Positions 1-7,814 of a stretch of DNA of 64,000 nt are shown one piece after another (the stretch's first letter is position 1; each line of letters opens with the position of its first letter). The position numbers and the translations under genes were made by a program. The stretch is from positions 81,164 to 145,163 of the forward strand of contig JBKBIT010000011.1 in assembly GCA_046297455.1 (NCBI GenBank), read 5' to 3'. The stretch is from ZYF759 sp046297455. GTDB taxonomy: Bacteria; Pseudomonadota; Alphaproteobacteria; Rhizobiales; Rhizobiaceae. The notes beneath the pieces are model-generated. The model was not told the DNA's origin and did not search any database. It saw only the letters and a list, made by a program, of their open reading frames with translations.

Positions 1-798
1 GCCACCGCCGGCACCAGCCATGTATTCGAGCCGATCGGCCAGCTCTTCATTCGGCCGGACGCTCCTTTCGGCAGCACGCTCGGCATCCCCAACGAGGACG
101 CCCAGAGCCTGGTCTTCGATGCCACCAGCCTGTTCGAGCGCGACAAGTTCTCCGGCTATGACCGGATCGAAGGTGGCACGCGCGCCAATCTCGGGTTCAG
201 ATATTCCGGAGATCTCGGCGGCGGCTGGACCACCAACGCGATCTTCGGCCAATCCTTCCATCTCGCCGGTCGCAACCCCTACACCGATCCCGACTTCGTC
301 AACGTAGGCGCCGCCTCCGGCCTGCAGACGGCCCGCTCCGACTATGTCGGCCAGATCGGCCTGCGCACACCGGTTGGTCTCTACCTGTCCGCCGGCGCCC
401 GCTTCGATCAGGCCAATTTCCAGCCCCGCCGCGCCGATGTCAGCGCCAGCTACGCCACCCCGCTGCTGTCGCTTTCGACCCGCTATTCCTACATCGCGGC
501 GCAGCCTGCCTACGGCTTCACCTCCGACCGCCAGGAAGTTCGGGTCGCCGGTTCGCTGCAGTTTGCCGAGCATTGGCGCGCGCTTACTTCTGCCACCTAC
601 GACTTCGAGAGCCGCACGGTGGTCAACCGGTCGATCGGCCTCGTCTATGACGATCAGGAATGTTTCCTGGTCTCGTTCAGCTATACCGAACGCCAGCCGA
701 CCGCGGCCTCCTCGGTCTCGCGCAATTTCGGCTTCCGGGTCACGCTGCGCACCCTCGGCGACTTCGGAACGGATTCGACGACGCTCGGCGCGCTGTGA
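1..798 (+). CDS. lptD: LPS-assembly protein LptD, C-terminal part (5' truncated by window edge)
   Basis: The first base of the window is in frame and the reading frame stays open to a TGA at 796-798, giving about 265 residues. The sequence is rich in alternating aromatic and polar residues typical of outer-membrane beta strands, with LptD-like features such as the N-terminal 'FEPIGQLFIRP' stretch and an 'SLFERDKFSGYDR' loop followed by many short strands. LptD is the outer-membrane barrel that inserts lipopolysaccharide into the outer leaflet, working with LptE. The immediately downstream surA homologue is the usual alphaproteobacterial neighbour and supports the call. The N-terminal jellyroll domain lies outside the window. 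Confidence 0.9.
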   Translation, partial: ATAGTSHVFEPIGQLFIRPDAPFGSTLGIPNEDAQSLVFDATSLFERDKFSGYDRIEGGTRANLGFRYSGDLGGGWTTNAIFGQSFHLAGRNPYTDPDFVNVGAASGLQTARSDYVGQIGLRTPVGLYLSAGARFDQANFQPRRADVSASYATPLLSLSTRYSYIAAQPAYGFTSDRQEVRVAGSLQFAEHWRALTSATYDFESRTVVNRSIGLVYDDQECFLVSFSYTERQPTAASSVSRNFGFRVTLRTLGDFGTDSTTLGAL

Positions 799-899
799 CG
801 TTTGCAGTCTTGTCATGCTTTCGCCCCAGAAGGCCCTGACAATTGCAACGATATCGGCTAGCCAGAGGCCAGCACCACGACAGTTGGGAAAGAATTGAG

Positions 900-1841
900 A
901 TGAAGAAGGTTGCCAGAAGCCTGTTGTTCGGCACCATGACGCTCGCACTTGCTGCGGCTTTTGTTCCTGCGGGCATGTCCGGCCCCGCCCACGCCAACGA
1001 GATTCGCGTGGTGGTCAACACCGCCCCCATTACCAGCTTCGACATCCAGCGACGCCAGGCCTTCCTGCGCTTGCAGCAGCAGGGTGCCAGCGCCGAACGC
1101 GCCACCAACGAGATGATCGACCAGGTGCTGCGCCTTCAGGAGATGCAGCGTCTCAATGTCCGCATCAGCGACAGCGAGGTCAACGACGCCTACGCCAACT
1201 TCGCGCGCTCGAACAATCTCACCATCGCGCAACTCAACGACATTCTGGCGCAGTCGGGCGTCACCCGTGAGCATTTCCGCCAGTTCATTCGGACCCAGAT
1301 GGGTTGGTCACAATTGCTTCAGGCCCGTGCCCAGTACGAGCAGGGAGGCGGCCAGCTCAGCGAACAGCAGGTAGCCCGCCGCATCATCGAACAGGGCGGG
1401 CAGAAGCCTTCCGCAACCGAATACATGCTCCAGCAGGTGATTTTCGTGGTTCCGGCCGCGGAGCGGAGCGCGCGCCTGGCCCAGCGCCGTCGCGAAGCCG
1501 AACAGATGCGCTCGCGTCTTCAAGGTTGCGAAGGCACGCGCGACGCCGCGCGTGGCATGCTCGACGTGACCGTTCGCGACCTCGGCCGCGTTCTCGAGCC
1601 GCAGCTGCCGCCGGACTGGAAGAGCCACATCACGTCGACGCGGCCCGGTGCAGCGACTGCCCTGCGCGACACCGACCGTGGTGTCGAATTCATCCAGGTT
1701 TGCAGCGCGCGGGAGGTCTCCGACGATTTCGTTGCCAGGCTCGTCTTCCAATCGGAAAGCGCCAGCAGCAGTGGCATGGAAGATATGGCCAACAAGTACC
1801 AGGCCGAGTTGCGCGACCGGGCACAGATCACCCGCCGCTAG
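900..1841 (+). CDS. surA: SurA-like periplasmic chaperone / peptidyl-prolyl isomerase
   Basis: A 313-residue protein with a signal peptide (hydrophobic stretch to about residue 30, cleavage near 'AHA-NE') followed by a SurA N-terminal domain with the typical 'VNTAPITSFDIQRRQAFL' opening. The C-terminal part (about residues 180-290) resembles a parvulin domain. SurA homologues escort outer-membrane proteins, including LptD, across the periplasm. The ATG at 900 is preferred over an in-frame ATG at 843 because only the former places the signal peptide at the N terminus and has a purine-rich ribosome site (GGGAAAGAA) just upstream. It lies 101 bases after lptD and is probably co-transcribed. The pdxA and rsmA genes often found next in Rhizobiales are absent; the strand switches instead. 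Confidence 0.88.
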   Translation: MKKVARSLLFGTMTLALAAAFVPAGMSGPAHANEIRVVVNTAPITSFDIQRRQAFLRLQQQGASAERATNEMIDQVLRLQEMQRLNVRISDSEVNDAYANFARSNNLTIAQLNDILAQSGVTREHFRQFIRTQMGWSQLLQARAQYEQGGGQLSEQQVARRIIEQGGQKPSATEYMLQQVIFVVPAAERSARLAQRRREAEQMRSRLQGCEGTRDAARGMLDVTVRDLGRVLEPQLPPDWKSHITSTRPGAATALRDTDRGVEFIQVCSAREVSDDFVARLVFQSESASSSGMEDMANKYQAELRDRAQITRR

Positions 1842-1902
1842 AGCCTTGTGCGTGCGGGCGGGATCGTCTGCACGCATCACAACGGGATCGGCAGCCCCTG
1901 CC

Positions 1903-2733
1903 CTACATCAGGCTGATGAAGAACCTGGCCGAGATCACCAGGCAGAACAGCCCGAAGGCGATCTCCAGGTGCCGCTTGTCCATCCAGTGGGCAATGCGAA
2001 CCCCATAGGGCGTCACCAGCAGCGAAATCGGTATCAGCAGCGCGACGACGATCCAGTTGATGAAGCCGGTCGAGCCGTTGGGCAGCAGCGGATCGCCCCA
2101 GCCAGCCCAGATATAGCCGATGGTACCGGGGATCGCGATCAGCACCCCAACGCCGGCCGACGTCGCCACGGCCTGGTGCATCGGGCGGCCGAACAAGGTC
2201 ATGAAGGTGTTGTTGAGGATGCCGCCGCCAATGCCGATCAGCGTCGAAAAATAGCCGATCAGGACGCCCACCACGGAGCGGCCGCCAGTTCCCGGCAGGT
2301 CGCTGCCCAGCCGCCAGTTCTCGCGGTTGAAGAGCAGCCTCAGCCCGACCGCGATCATCACCACCGCGAAGATGCTCCTGAGGCCCGCACTCGAGATGAA
2401 GGCGGCGGTCAGCGACGCCAGCACCACCCCGATCGGCACAGGGATCAGGAAGCTCTTCAGGACACCCATGTCGACCGCGCCGCGCGCCTTGTGCCCAGCA
2501 AAGGACCGGATCGATGTCGGCACGATGATCGCCAGCGACGTGCCCACGGCCAGGTGCATGCGAACGCTGTCGTCGATACCCAGCATGCCGAACACCTGGA
2601 AGAAGACCGGCACCAACACCGCCCCGCCGCCGATCCCGAAGATCCCGGCCAGCAGTCCGGCCACGACGCCAGCAGCGGCCACGGCGGCAATGAACGGCGC
2701 AAGTTCGCCGGCAAGTGAGATGATCTGTTCCAT
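1903..2733 (-). CDS. TauE/SafE family membrane permease (sulfite/organosulfonate exporter family)
   Basis: A 276-residue hydrophobic protein with about eight predicted membrane segments. Two internally repeated glycine-rich motifs, 'GIFGIGGGAVLVP' near residue 30 and 'LIGIGGGILNN' near residue 165, are the hallmark of the TauE/SafE (DUF81) family, whose members move sulfite, sulfoacetate or other small anions across the inner membrane. The substrate cannot be told from sequence, and no sulfur-metabolism gene lies beside it. It is convergent with surA and sits downstream of dusA on the same strand (63 bases apart), so it may share that transcript. Confidence 0.85.
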   Translation of the reverse strand: MEQIISLAGELAPFIAAVAAAGVVAGLLAGIFGIGGGAVLVPVFFQVFGMLGIDDSVRMHLAVGTSLAIIVPTSIRSFAGHKARGAVDMGVLKSFLIPVPIGVVLASLTAAFISSAGLRSIFAVVMIAVGLRLLFNRENWRLGSDLPGTGGRSVVGVLIGYFSTLIGIGGGILNNTFMTLFGRPMHQAVATSAGVGVLIAIPGTIGYIWAGWGDPLLPNGSTGFINWIVVALLIPISLLVTPYGVRIAHWMDKRHLEIAFGLFCLVISARFFISLM

Positions 2734-2796
2734 GATGAGCCGTCTTTCGGGAGGTCAGGCTCGCTAGCCCAAACGCGCCGCGAAGTAAATCGCCCG

Positions 2797-3822
2797 TCAG
2801 GCGGCGCGTTCGGCCGTGCCGACGGCGACGGCGGCAAAAGCCTTGCGAAGCACCTCTGGCCCGGCTCCGGGACGAGTCGCGTCCGTCGACAGGATCTGGC
2901 GAAAACGCCGCGCGCCGGGCTGGCCGTGAAACAGCCCGACCATATGGCGGGTCACATGCGACAGCCGCCCGCCCGCAGCAATGTGGCGTGCCGCGTGTTC
3001 GGCCATGGCGTCGATGATGGCGGCATGATCGATGGTGCTGGCAGGCTCGCCATAGATAAGGTGATCGACCTCCGCCAGCACGGCCGGGTTGTGATAGGCC
3101 GCACGCCCCAGCATCACGCCGTCGACCATGGGCAGCTGCACCAGCACTTCGTCCATCGTCTGAACGCCCCCGTTCAACCCGATGAATCGACTCTCGTTTG
3201 CCTGCTTGAGGCGATGCACGCGCCCGTAGTCGAGCGGCGGAATGTCACGGTTTTCCTTGGGGCTCAGGCCCTCGAGCCAGGCTTTGCGGGCATGGACCCA
3301 CAGCGCGTCCGTCCCCTCTTCCCAGACCGCATGGGCAAGCGCGTCGAGCGCCACTTCGGGATCCTGTTCATCGACGCCGATGCGGCACTTCACCGTCACG
3401 GGCACGTCGACGGCCCGCTTCATGGCCGCGATGCAACGCGCCACCAGATCGGGCGTCCGCATCAGGCAGGCACCGAACGTTCCGCTCTGCACCCTGTCCG
3501 AAGGGCAGCCGACATTGAGATTGATCTCGCCATAGCCGAAATCGGCGCCGATCCGCGCCGCCTCGGCGAGCTTGGCGGGATCGGATCCGCCGATCTGCAA
3601 TGCCACCGGCTGTTCCACCGCATCGAACCCAAGCAGGCGCTCACGCGGTCCGTGGATGGCTGCGTCGGCAACCACCATCTCGGTATAGAGCAGCGCCCGT
3701 TTCGAAAACTGACGATGCAGGAACCGGCAATGCCGGTCCGTCCAGTCCATCATCGGGGCTACAGCCAGGACAGGTGCCGCGTATGTCGCGGCTCCCGGTT
3801 GGCGCTGTGGGTCTTGTGCCAT
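2797..3822 (-). CDS. dusA: tRNA-dihydrouridine(20/20a) synthase DusA
   Basis: A 341-residue FMN-dependent enzyme that reduces uridine 20/20a in the tRNA D-loop using NADPH. The N-terminal 'VAPMMDWTDRHCRFLHR' is diagnostic for the DusA subfamily. The catalytic cysteine is in 'NLNVGCPSDRVQSG' (Cys106), and the FMN phosphate-binding stretch 'GLNGGV' and 'GVMLGRAAY' follow. Length matches family norms. It starts at an ATG at 3820-3822; the 220 bases between it and the 3' end of ggpS hold its promoter and no gene that I can see. Confidence 0.95.
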   Translation of the reverse strand: MAQDPQRQPGAATYAAPVLAVAPMMDWTDRHCRFLHRQFSKRALLYTEMVVADAAIHGPRERLLGFDAVEQPVALQIGGSDPAKLAEAARIGADFGYGEINLNVGCPSDRVQSGTFGACLMRTPDLVARCIAAMKRAVDVPVTVKCRIGVDEQDPEVALDALAHAVWEEGTDALWVHARKAWLEGLSPKENRDIPPLDYGRVHRLKQANESRFIGLNGGVQTMDEVLVQLPMVDGVMLGRAAYHNPAVLAEVDHLIYGEPASTIDHAAIIDAMAEHAARHIAAGGRLSHVTRHMVGLFHGQPGARRFRQILSTDATRPGAGPEVLRKAFAAVAVGTAERAA

Positions 3823-4044
3823 CGTCTCGTCTCAGCGTGTCTGCCACCTGGAAAACGCGAGGCCGGCAGGTGTCACCGGCTATATAGGGACAAAACACAT
3901 AAATCGAGCCGCGTCGCACGGGCGGCACGTCGCGCCTGCTACGTCAGGACACCGCCAGTTTGCGGCTGATTGAGCATCGGAGGATGATCACGGAATCCCG
4001 TCTGTCTGCACTGCTCTGGCCTCGAGCAGCTGGTTGGCCGGCCC

Positions 4045-5550
4045 TTAGCCTGCAGCCGCCAGCGTGACAACGGGATCATTTTCGAGAGCCAGCGCCGTCA
4101 TCTGGTCTTCGGCCCAGAAGCGTACGTCCTGCCTTACCACCATCTCGCGCAGCGCGGCCATCCGGTGACGCCGCTCATCCTCACCCATCGACAGCGCCTG
4201 GAGAACGCCGTGGTCCATGGACCGGTTGGAGAAGGGATTGGTCAGGATCGCCGAATCCAGCTGCACCGCCGCCCCGGCAAATTCTGAAAGTATCAGGACG
4301 CCATCCCCATCGACACGCGCGGCACAGAATTCCTTGGCGACCAGGTTCATGCCGTCCGCCAGCGGCGTGATCCAGGCGATGTCGGCGGCTTGATAATGGG
4401 CCACGAGGCTCTCGAAAGGCAGAGGCCGCGAGATCAGCGTCACCGGCTGCCAGTCCAGCCGCCCAAAGCGGCCATTGATACGGCCGGCGATCTGCTCGAG
4501 ATCGTTCTGGATGTTTTCGTAAACCGTCATGTTGCGGTTGGCCGGCACCGAGACATGCATCAGCCGGACCGTGCCGCGAAGCTCGGGATTGCCCTCGATC
4601 AACCGCTCGTAGCTTTCGAGTTGCTCGATGCCACCCTTCGTGTAGTCCGTCCGGCCGACGGACAGAAGCAGCCTGGCCTCGCCCAGCTCGTCGCGAATAT
4701 TGGCCGTACGCGCCGCCGTTTCGGGCTTCTGCGCGATCGCCTCGATATAGTCCACATCCACGCCTACCGGCGATGCCTGAAGCGCGACGGTGCGGCCTTC
4801 GAACTCCAGCGCCGTCGGCACGGTCTGCTCCGACAATGCGGTGGCGCGCGAAGACATGCCCTCCCTGACCTTTTGGCGTGCCACGACGCTGGTCTCGAGC
4901 AGGCTGCGGGCCGCCGACACGAAATTGTTGACGTAACGGGGAATGTGGAAACCCACCACGTCGCAGGCGAGCAGGCTTTTCAGGATTTCCTCGCGCCATG
5001 GCAGCACGTTAAAGATATCCGCGCCGGGGAACGGCGTGTGATGGAAGAACGTGATTTTGACGTCGGGCCGCAGCTGGCGCAGATAGCCCGGCACGAGCCA
5101 CAGATTGTAGTCGTGGATCCACACCACAGCACCGTCAGCTGCCTCCGCAGCGGCGGCTTCGGCAAAGGCCCAGTTCACTTCGCGAAAGGTCGGCCAGTCG
5201 ACGGGATCGTAGTTGTAGCGTTCCTTGAAGCCATGCAGGATCGGCCAAAAGGCTTCTTTCGAACTGACATGGTAGAAGCTCTGGATCTGTGCCGCCGTCA
5301 GCGGCAGGCGTGATACTGTATAGCGCCCATAGGCGTCGTCGATCTCGACCACCCGCTCGAAATCGGGGTTGGAGACATCCTCCGCCTCCTTCCAGGCAAC
5401 CCATGCCCCACTCTCGAAACGACCGAAGAAGCTCTTCAGTGTCGGTACGATGCCGTTCGGACTCTTGTTTTCCTTGAAGACGATCTTGCCGTCTTCAACG
5501 ACCTCTTCATAGGGCTGGCGATGATAGACGATGACGAGATTAGATGGCAT
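4045..5550 (-). CDS. ggpS: Glucosylglycerol-phosphate synthase GgpS
   Basis: A 501-residue GT20 glycosyltransferase that transfers glucose from ADP-glucose to glycerol 3-phosphate. It could be mistaken for OtsA (trehalose-6-phosphate synthase), but the N terminus 'LVIVYHRQPYEEV', 'KSPNGIVPTLKSFF', 'KEAFWPILHGF' and 'WVHDYNLWL'-type motif ('WIHDYNLWLVPGYLRQL') follow cyanobacterial GgpS closely as I remember it. Later motifs 'GRTDYTKG' and 'DGMNLVAKEF' are the donor-binding C-terminal half. The ATG at 5548-5550 is chosen because it gives the family N terminus 'MPSNLVIVYH'; the frame is open for 30 codons further upstream. It overlaps the upstream phosphatase gene by 11 bases, consistent with translational coupling. 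It is the last gene of the gpsA-ggpP-ggpS unit. Confidence 0.9.
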   Translation of the reverse strand: MPSNLVIVYHRQPYEEVVEDGKIVFKENKSPNGIVPTLKSFFGRFESGAWVAWKEAEDVSNPDFERVVEIDDAYGRYTVSRLPLTAAQIQSFYHVSSKEAFWPILHGFKERYNYDPVDWPTFREVNWAFAEAAAAEAADGAVVWIHDYNLWLVPGYLRQLRPDVKITFFHHTPFPGADIFNVLPWREEILKSLLACDVVGFHIPRYVNNFVSAARSLLETSVVARQKVREGMSSRATALSEQTVPTALEFEGRTVALQASPVGVDVDYIEAIAQKPETAARTANIRDELGEARLLLSVGRTDYTKGGIEQLESYERLIEGNPELRGTVRLMHVSVPANRNMTVYENIQNDLEQIAGRINGRFGRLDWQPVTLISRPLPFESLVAHYQAADIAWITPLADGMNLVAKEFCAARVDGDGVLILSEFAGAAVQLDSAILTNPFSNRSMDHGVLQALSMGEDERRHRMAALREMVVRQDVRFWAEDQMTALALENDPVVTLAAAG

Positions 5551-6340
5551 GAGCACTTCTTTCCGGAATGTCGTGAAGTTCGAAGGCGGCGATCGCCTCC
5601 ATGATGCCCGCCGCGCCGTGCGCGCGGGCCTTGTGGACATGGGCCAGATCGGCCACGTGTCGGATCAGTTCGCCCTCGGAATTGCCGACAGCGACCGCCT
5701 TCAGGCCGCAGATCAGCATCGACAGATCGTTGAGCGTGTCGCCCGCGGCAAGTACGCGATCCTCGGGGATGGCGAGATGCTCGATGAGGCGGCGCAGCGA
5801 CGGGCCCTTTGAAACACCGCGCGGCAGCACGTCGAAAAAGCGATTGTCGGATACGAGGCTGTCGAGCCCCAGTTCCTCGACCTTCTGGACGGCACTGGGA
5901 TCGAAGGATCTCGCATCGAGATCGTAGCTCACGCGGTAGCGGAAGGGTGTCGGCTGCAGCGTGAGGCCAGGGTGCCCGTGCAGCGTTTCGCGCACCAGGT
6001 CGCCCCGGTTCTGCCAGCGCGCCGCGATGTCCTGCTCCAGAGTTTCGATCGGCTCCACCCGCCCGTTTTCACGGTTGACGCCGGCGATGGTTGTGCCCAC
6101 GTCCCCCACCACGAGCTCGGGCCACGGAAGCCCCTTCTGCGCGCACATGTCGACGATGAACTCGGGATCGCGACCCGTCACGAAGATCAGCCCGACGCTT
6201 TCCCGGTTCTTCTCTATCCAGCCGTAGAGAGTTTTCCTGTCCTCACCGGACCCACCCAGAAAGGTACCGTCCAGATCGGTGGCAAGGGTGAAGCGGCGCG
6301 CGGAAAGCGGCGGCAAGTCGTTTGTGGCTAGGGGATTCAT
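5540..6340 (-). CDS. ggpP: HAD-IIB phosphatase, probable glucosylglycerol-phosphate phosphatase
   Basis: A 266-residue HAD-superfamily phosphatase. The nucleophile motif is 'ATDLDGTFLGG' (Asp22 and Asp24), motif II is 'IFVTGRD' (Thr55), a lysine follows in 'GVSKGPSLRRL', and motif IV is 'AAGDTLNDLSML', as in sucrose-phosphate or mannosylglycerate-phosphate phosphatases. It lies between gpsA (4-base ATGA overlap) and ggpS (11-base overlap), so it very likely removes the phosphate from glucosylglycerol phosphate. It is shorter than, and organised differently from, cyanobacterial GgpP/StpA, so the substrate is inferred from position, not homology. Confidence 0.8.
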   Translation of the reverse strand: MNPLATNDLPPLSARRFTLATDLDGTFLGGSGEDRKTLYGWIEKNRESVGLIFVTGRDPEFIVDMCAQKGLPWPELVVGDVGTTIAGVNRENGRVEPIETLEQDIAARWQNRGDLVRETLHGHPGLTLQPTPFRYRVSYDLDARSFDPSAVQKVEELGLDSLVSDNRFFDVLPRGVSKGPSLRRLIEHLAIPEDRVLAAGDTLNDLSMLICGLKAVAVGNSEGELIRHVADLAHVHKARAHGAAGIMEAIAAFELHDIPERSAHAI

Positions 6341-7431
6341 GCTGTGTGGGCCTTGAAATTGAAGGGAGCGGTCGGGCCTGCATCGGCGAATGAAAGTTCC
6401 AGCGCGCGCGGCTCGGCCTCGATCGGGCGCGACCAGAGCGCGGAGAAGGTTTGAGCCAGATCGGCGCCCTCATGCAGCACCGCATGAACCGTCTGGCTGA
6501 TCGGCATGACAACCCCGATCCGCCGGGCGAGATCGATGACCGAGCGGGCATTTGCCTCGCCCTCCACGACGATGGGTTGACCGTCGAAGCAATCGCGGCG
6601 CGCTATGCCCTGCCCCAGTTGCAGGCCGAGCGACATGTTGCGCGACGTCGTCGACGAGCAGGTCAGCGTGAGGTCTCCCGCCCCCGCCAGCCCCGTGACC
6701 GTCTCGCGCCGCCCGCCCAGCGCCTCGGCCAGCACCTTCATCTCGTCGATGCCGCGCGCGATCAGCGCGGCGCGGGTGTTTTCGGCGAAACCGGCGCCCG
6801 ACATCATGCCGCAGGCAATGGCGATCACGTTCTTCACGGCGCCGCCCACTTCGACGCCGACCAGATCGTCCGACACATATGGACGAAACCCGCCGCCAGA
6901 CATGGAAACCGCTAGCCGGACCGCCGGCGCGGAGCTCGGATCGAGACGATGCCCATAGTTGAAGGGAAAGGCGACCGTCGCGGCAGTTGGATGGTCGAGC
7001 GCCGTCTCGCGGGCAAAGGTCGGTCCCGAAATGGCGCCCACGGGATGGCCGGGCAATTCCTGGGCCACGACTTCCGAAAGCAGAAGCCCGGTGCCGCGCT
7101 CGATCCCCTTGCAGCACAGCGCAATTGCCGCATTTGGTTGCAGGTGGGGACGAATCGCCCGTGACATCTCGCGCAGCGAGGTCGACGGGGTGACCATGAG
7201 CACGGCCTCGACGCCCGCAAGTGCTTCGGCGATGTCCGACGTGGCGGAGACGTTGCCGGGGAGTGGCACCCCTGGCAGGTAGGCGGCATTCTCACCGGAG
7301 GAATTGATGGCGTCGGCAAGTTCGGCCCGGCGCGCCCACAATGCGACCGGACGCCCGGTACGGGCAATGACGGTGGCTAGGGCTGTTCCCCAGGCGCCTG
7401 CACCGATGACGGCGAAACGACCATAGGGAAT
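6337..7431 (-). CDS. gpsA: Glycerol-3-phosphate dehydrogenase [NAD(P)+] GpsA; no standard start codon
   Basis: Reduces dihydroxyacetone phosphate to glycerol 3-phosphate. The Rossmann motif reads 'FAVIGAGAWGTALA', followed by 'LWARR', 'LCCKGIERGTGLLLSEV', 'AISGPTFARE', the catalytic lysine region 'GGAVKNVIAIACGM' and 'AGAGDLTLTCSS'. The protein continues about 20 residues past the usual end. The oddity is the start. Upstream of the Rossmann motif the frame meets a TAA at 7474-7476, and between them there is no ATG, GTG or TTG; the first TTG (7339-7341) lies after the NAD-binding loop. An ATT (7429-7431) or tandem ATC codons (7459-7464) are the only near-cognate choices, unless there is a sequence error. 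I give the ATT as the boundary. Its product feeds GgpS directly, and the stop overlaps ggpP by four bases. Confidence 0.85.
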   Translation of the reverse strand: MPYGRFAVIGAGAWGTALATVIARTGRPVALWARRAELADAINSSGENAAYLPGVPLPGNVSATSDIAEALAGVEAVLMVTPSTSLREMSRAIRPHLQPNAAIALCCKGIERGTGLLLSEVVAQELPGHPVGAISGPTFARETALDHPTAATVAFPFNYGHRLDPSSAPAVRLAVSMSGGGFRPYVSDDLVGVEVGGAVKNVIAIACGMMSGAGFAENTRAALIARGIDEMKVLAEALGGRRETVTGLAGAGDLTLTCSSTTSRNMSLGLQLGQGIARRDCFDGQPIVVEGEANARSVIDLARRIGVVMPISQTVHAVLHEGADLAQTFSALWSRPIEAEPRALELSFADAGPTAPFNFKAHTA

Positions 7432-7474
7432 GGGGGCGGGCTGTAAGAGAGGGTCCTGGATGATGCTGGCCTGT

Positions 7475-7761
7475 TAGCTCTATTTCGTTGAACGCAACCA
7501 GCAGCCCGGAGCACGCGGCCCGCCGTCACCCGAGGGCGCGAGAGGGTTCTCATGCAGCCGGCCAACCAGTCGCTCTGTTTTGGCGCAGCCTTAGTTTTAG
7601 CGCCTTGTCGCCACATTGCAAGGTTTTTGCTGCAGCGCAGCAATGGCGATAGGTCGAGCGGGAGCACTTCGGCTACGAAATCCGCGCCTTGGCAAGGGTG
7701 CCACCGCCTTTGCAGCGCCGCGGCGGCGCCGGCATGTTTACCTGCGGGATAGGGAGCAAGC
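7475..7761. other. Intergenic region upstream of gpsA
   Basis: Roughly 290 bases between the gpsA frame and the terminator-like hairpin of the ABC operon. No convincing reading frame is visible; frames that stay open here have no ribosome site and no family resemblance. It should carry the promoter of gpsA-ggpP-ggpS if these genes are not read through from the transporter genes. No obvious operator stands out. Confidence 0.4.
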
Positions 7762-7790
7762 GGCAACGGCGTGGGGAGCACGCCGTTGCC
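7762..7790 (-). terminator. Hairpin downstream of the sugar ABC operon
   Basis: A perfect 12-bp stem (arms 7762-7773 and 7779-7790, GGCAACGGCGTG and its complement) with a 5-base loop, 25 bases after the stop codon of the binding-protein gene. The tract after the stem is not strongly U-rich on the minus strand, so termination may be partial. Confidence 0.55.
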
Positions 7791-7814
7791 TTCGTTGATC
7801 GCCCCTGCGGGCTG

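Noticed and set aside
4045..5640. Calling the GT20 gene trehalose-6-phosphate synthase (OtsA) with the longer start
   Set aside because: The N-terminal and central motifs follow GgpS, and gpsA plus a phosphatase form one unit with it. The extra 30 upstream codons are Arg-rich and overlap the phosphatase gene.
6337..7341. TTG at 7339-7341 as the start of gpsA
   Set aside because: This would delete the NAD-binding glycine loop, which is encoded in frame immediately upstream.
7377..7781. Minus-strand open frame overlapping the gpsA 5' end
   Set aside because: Runs in another frame across the gpsA Rossmann motif and resembles nothing; it also crosses the terminator hairpin.
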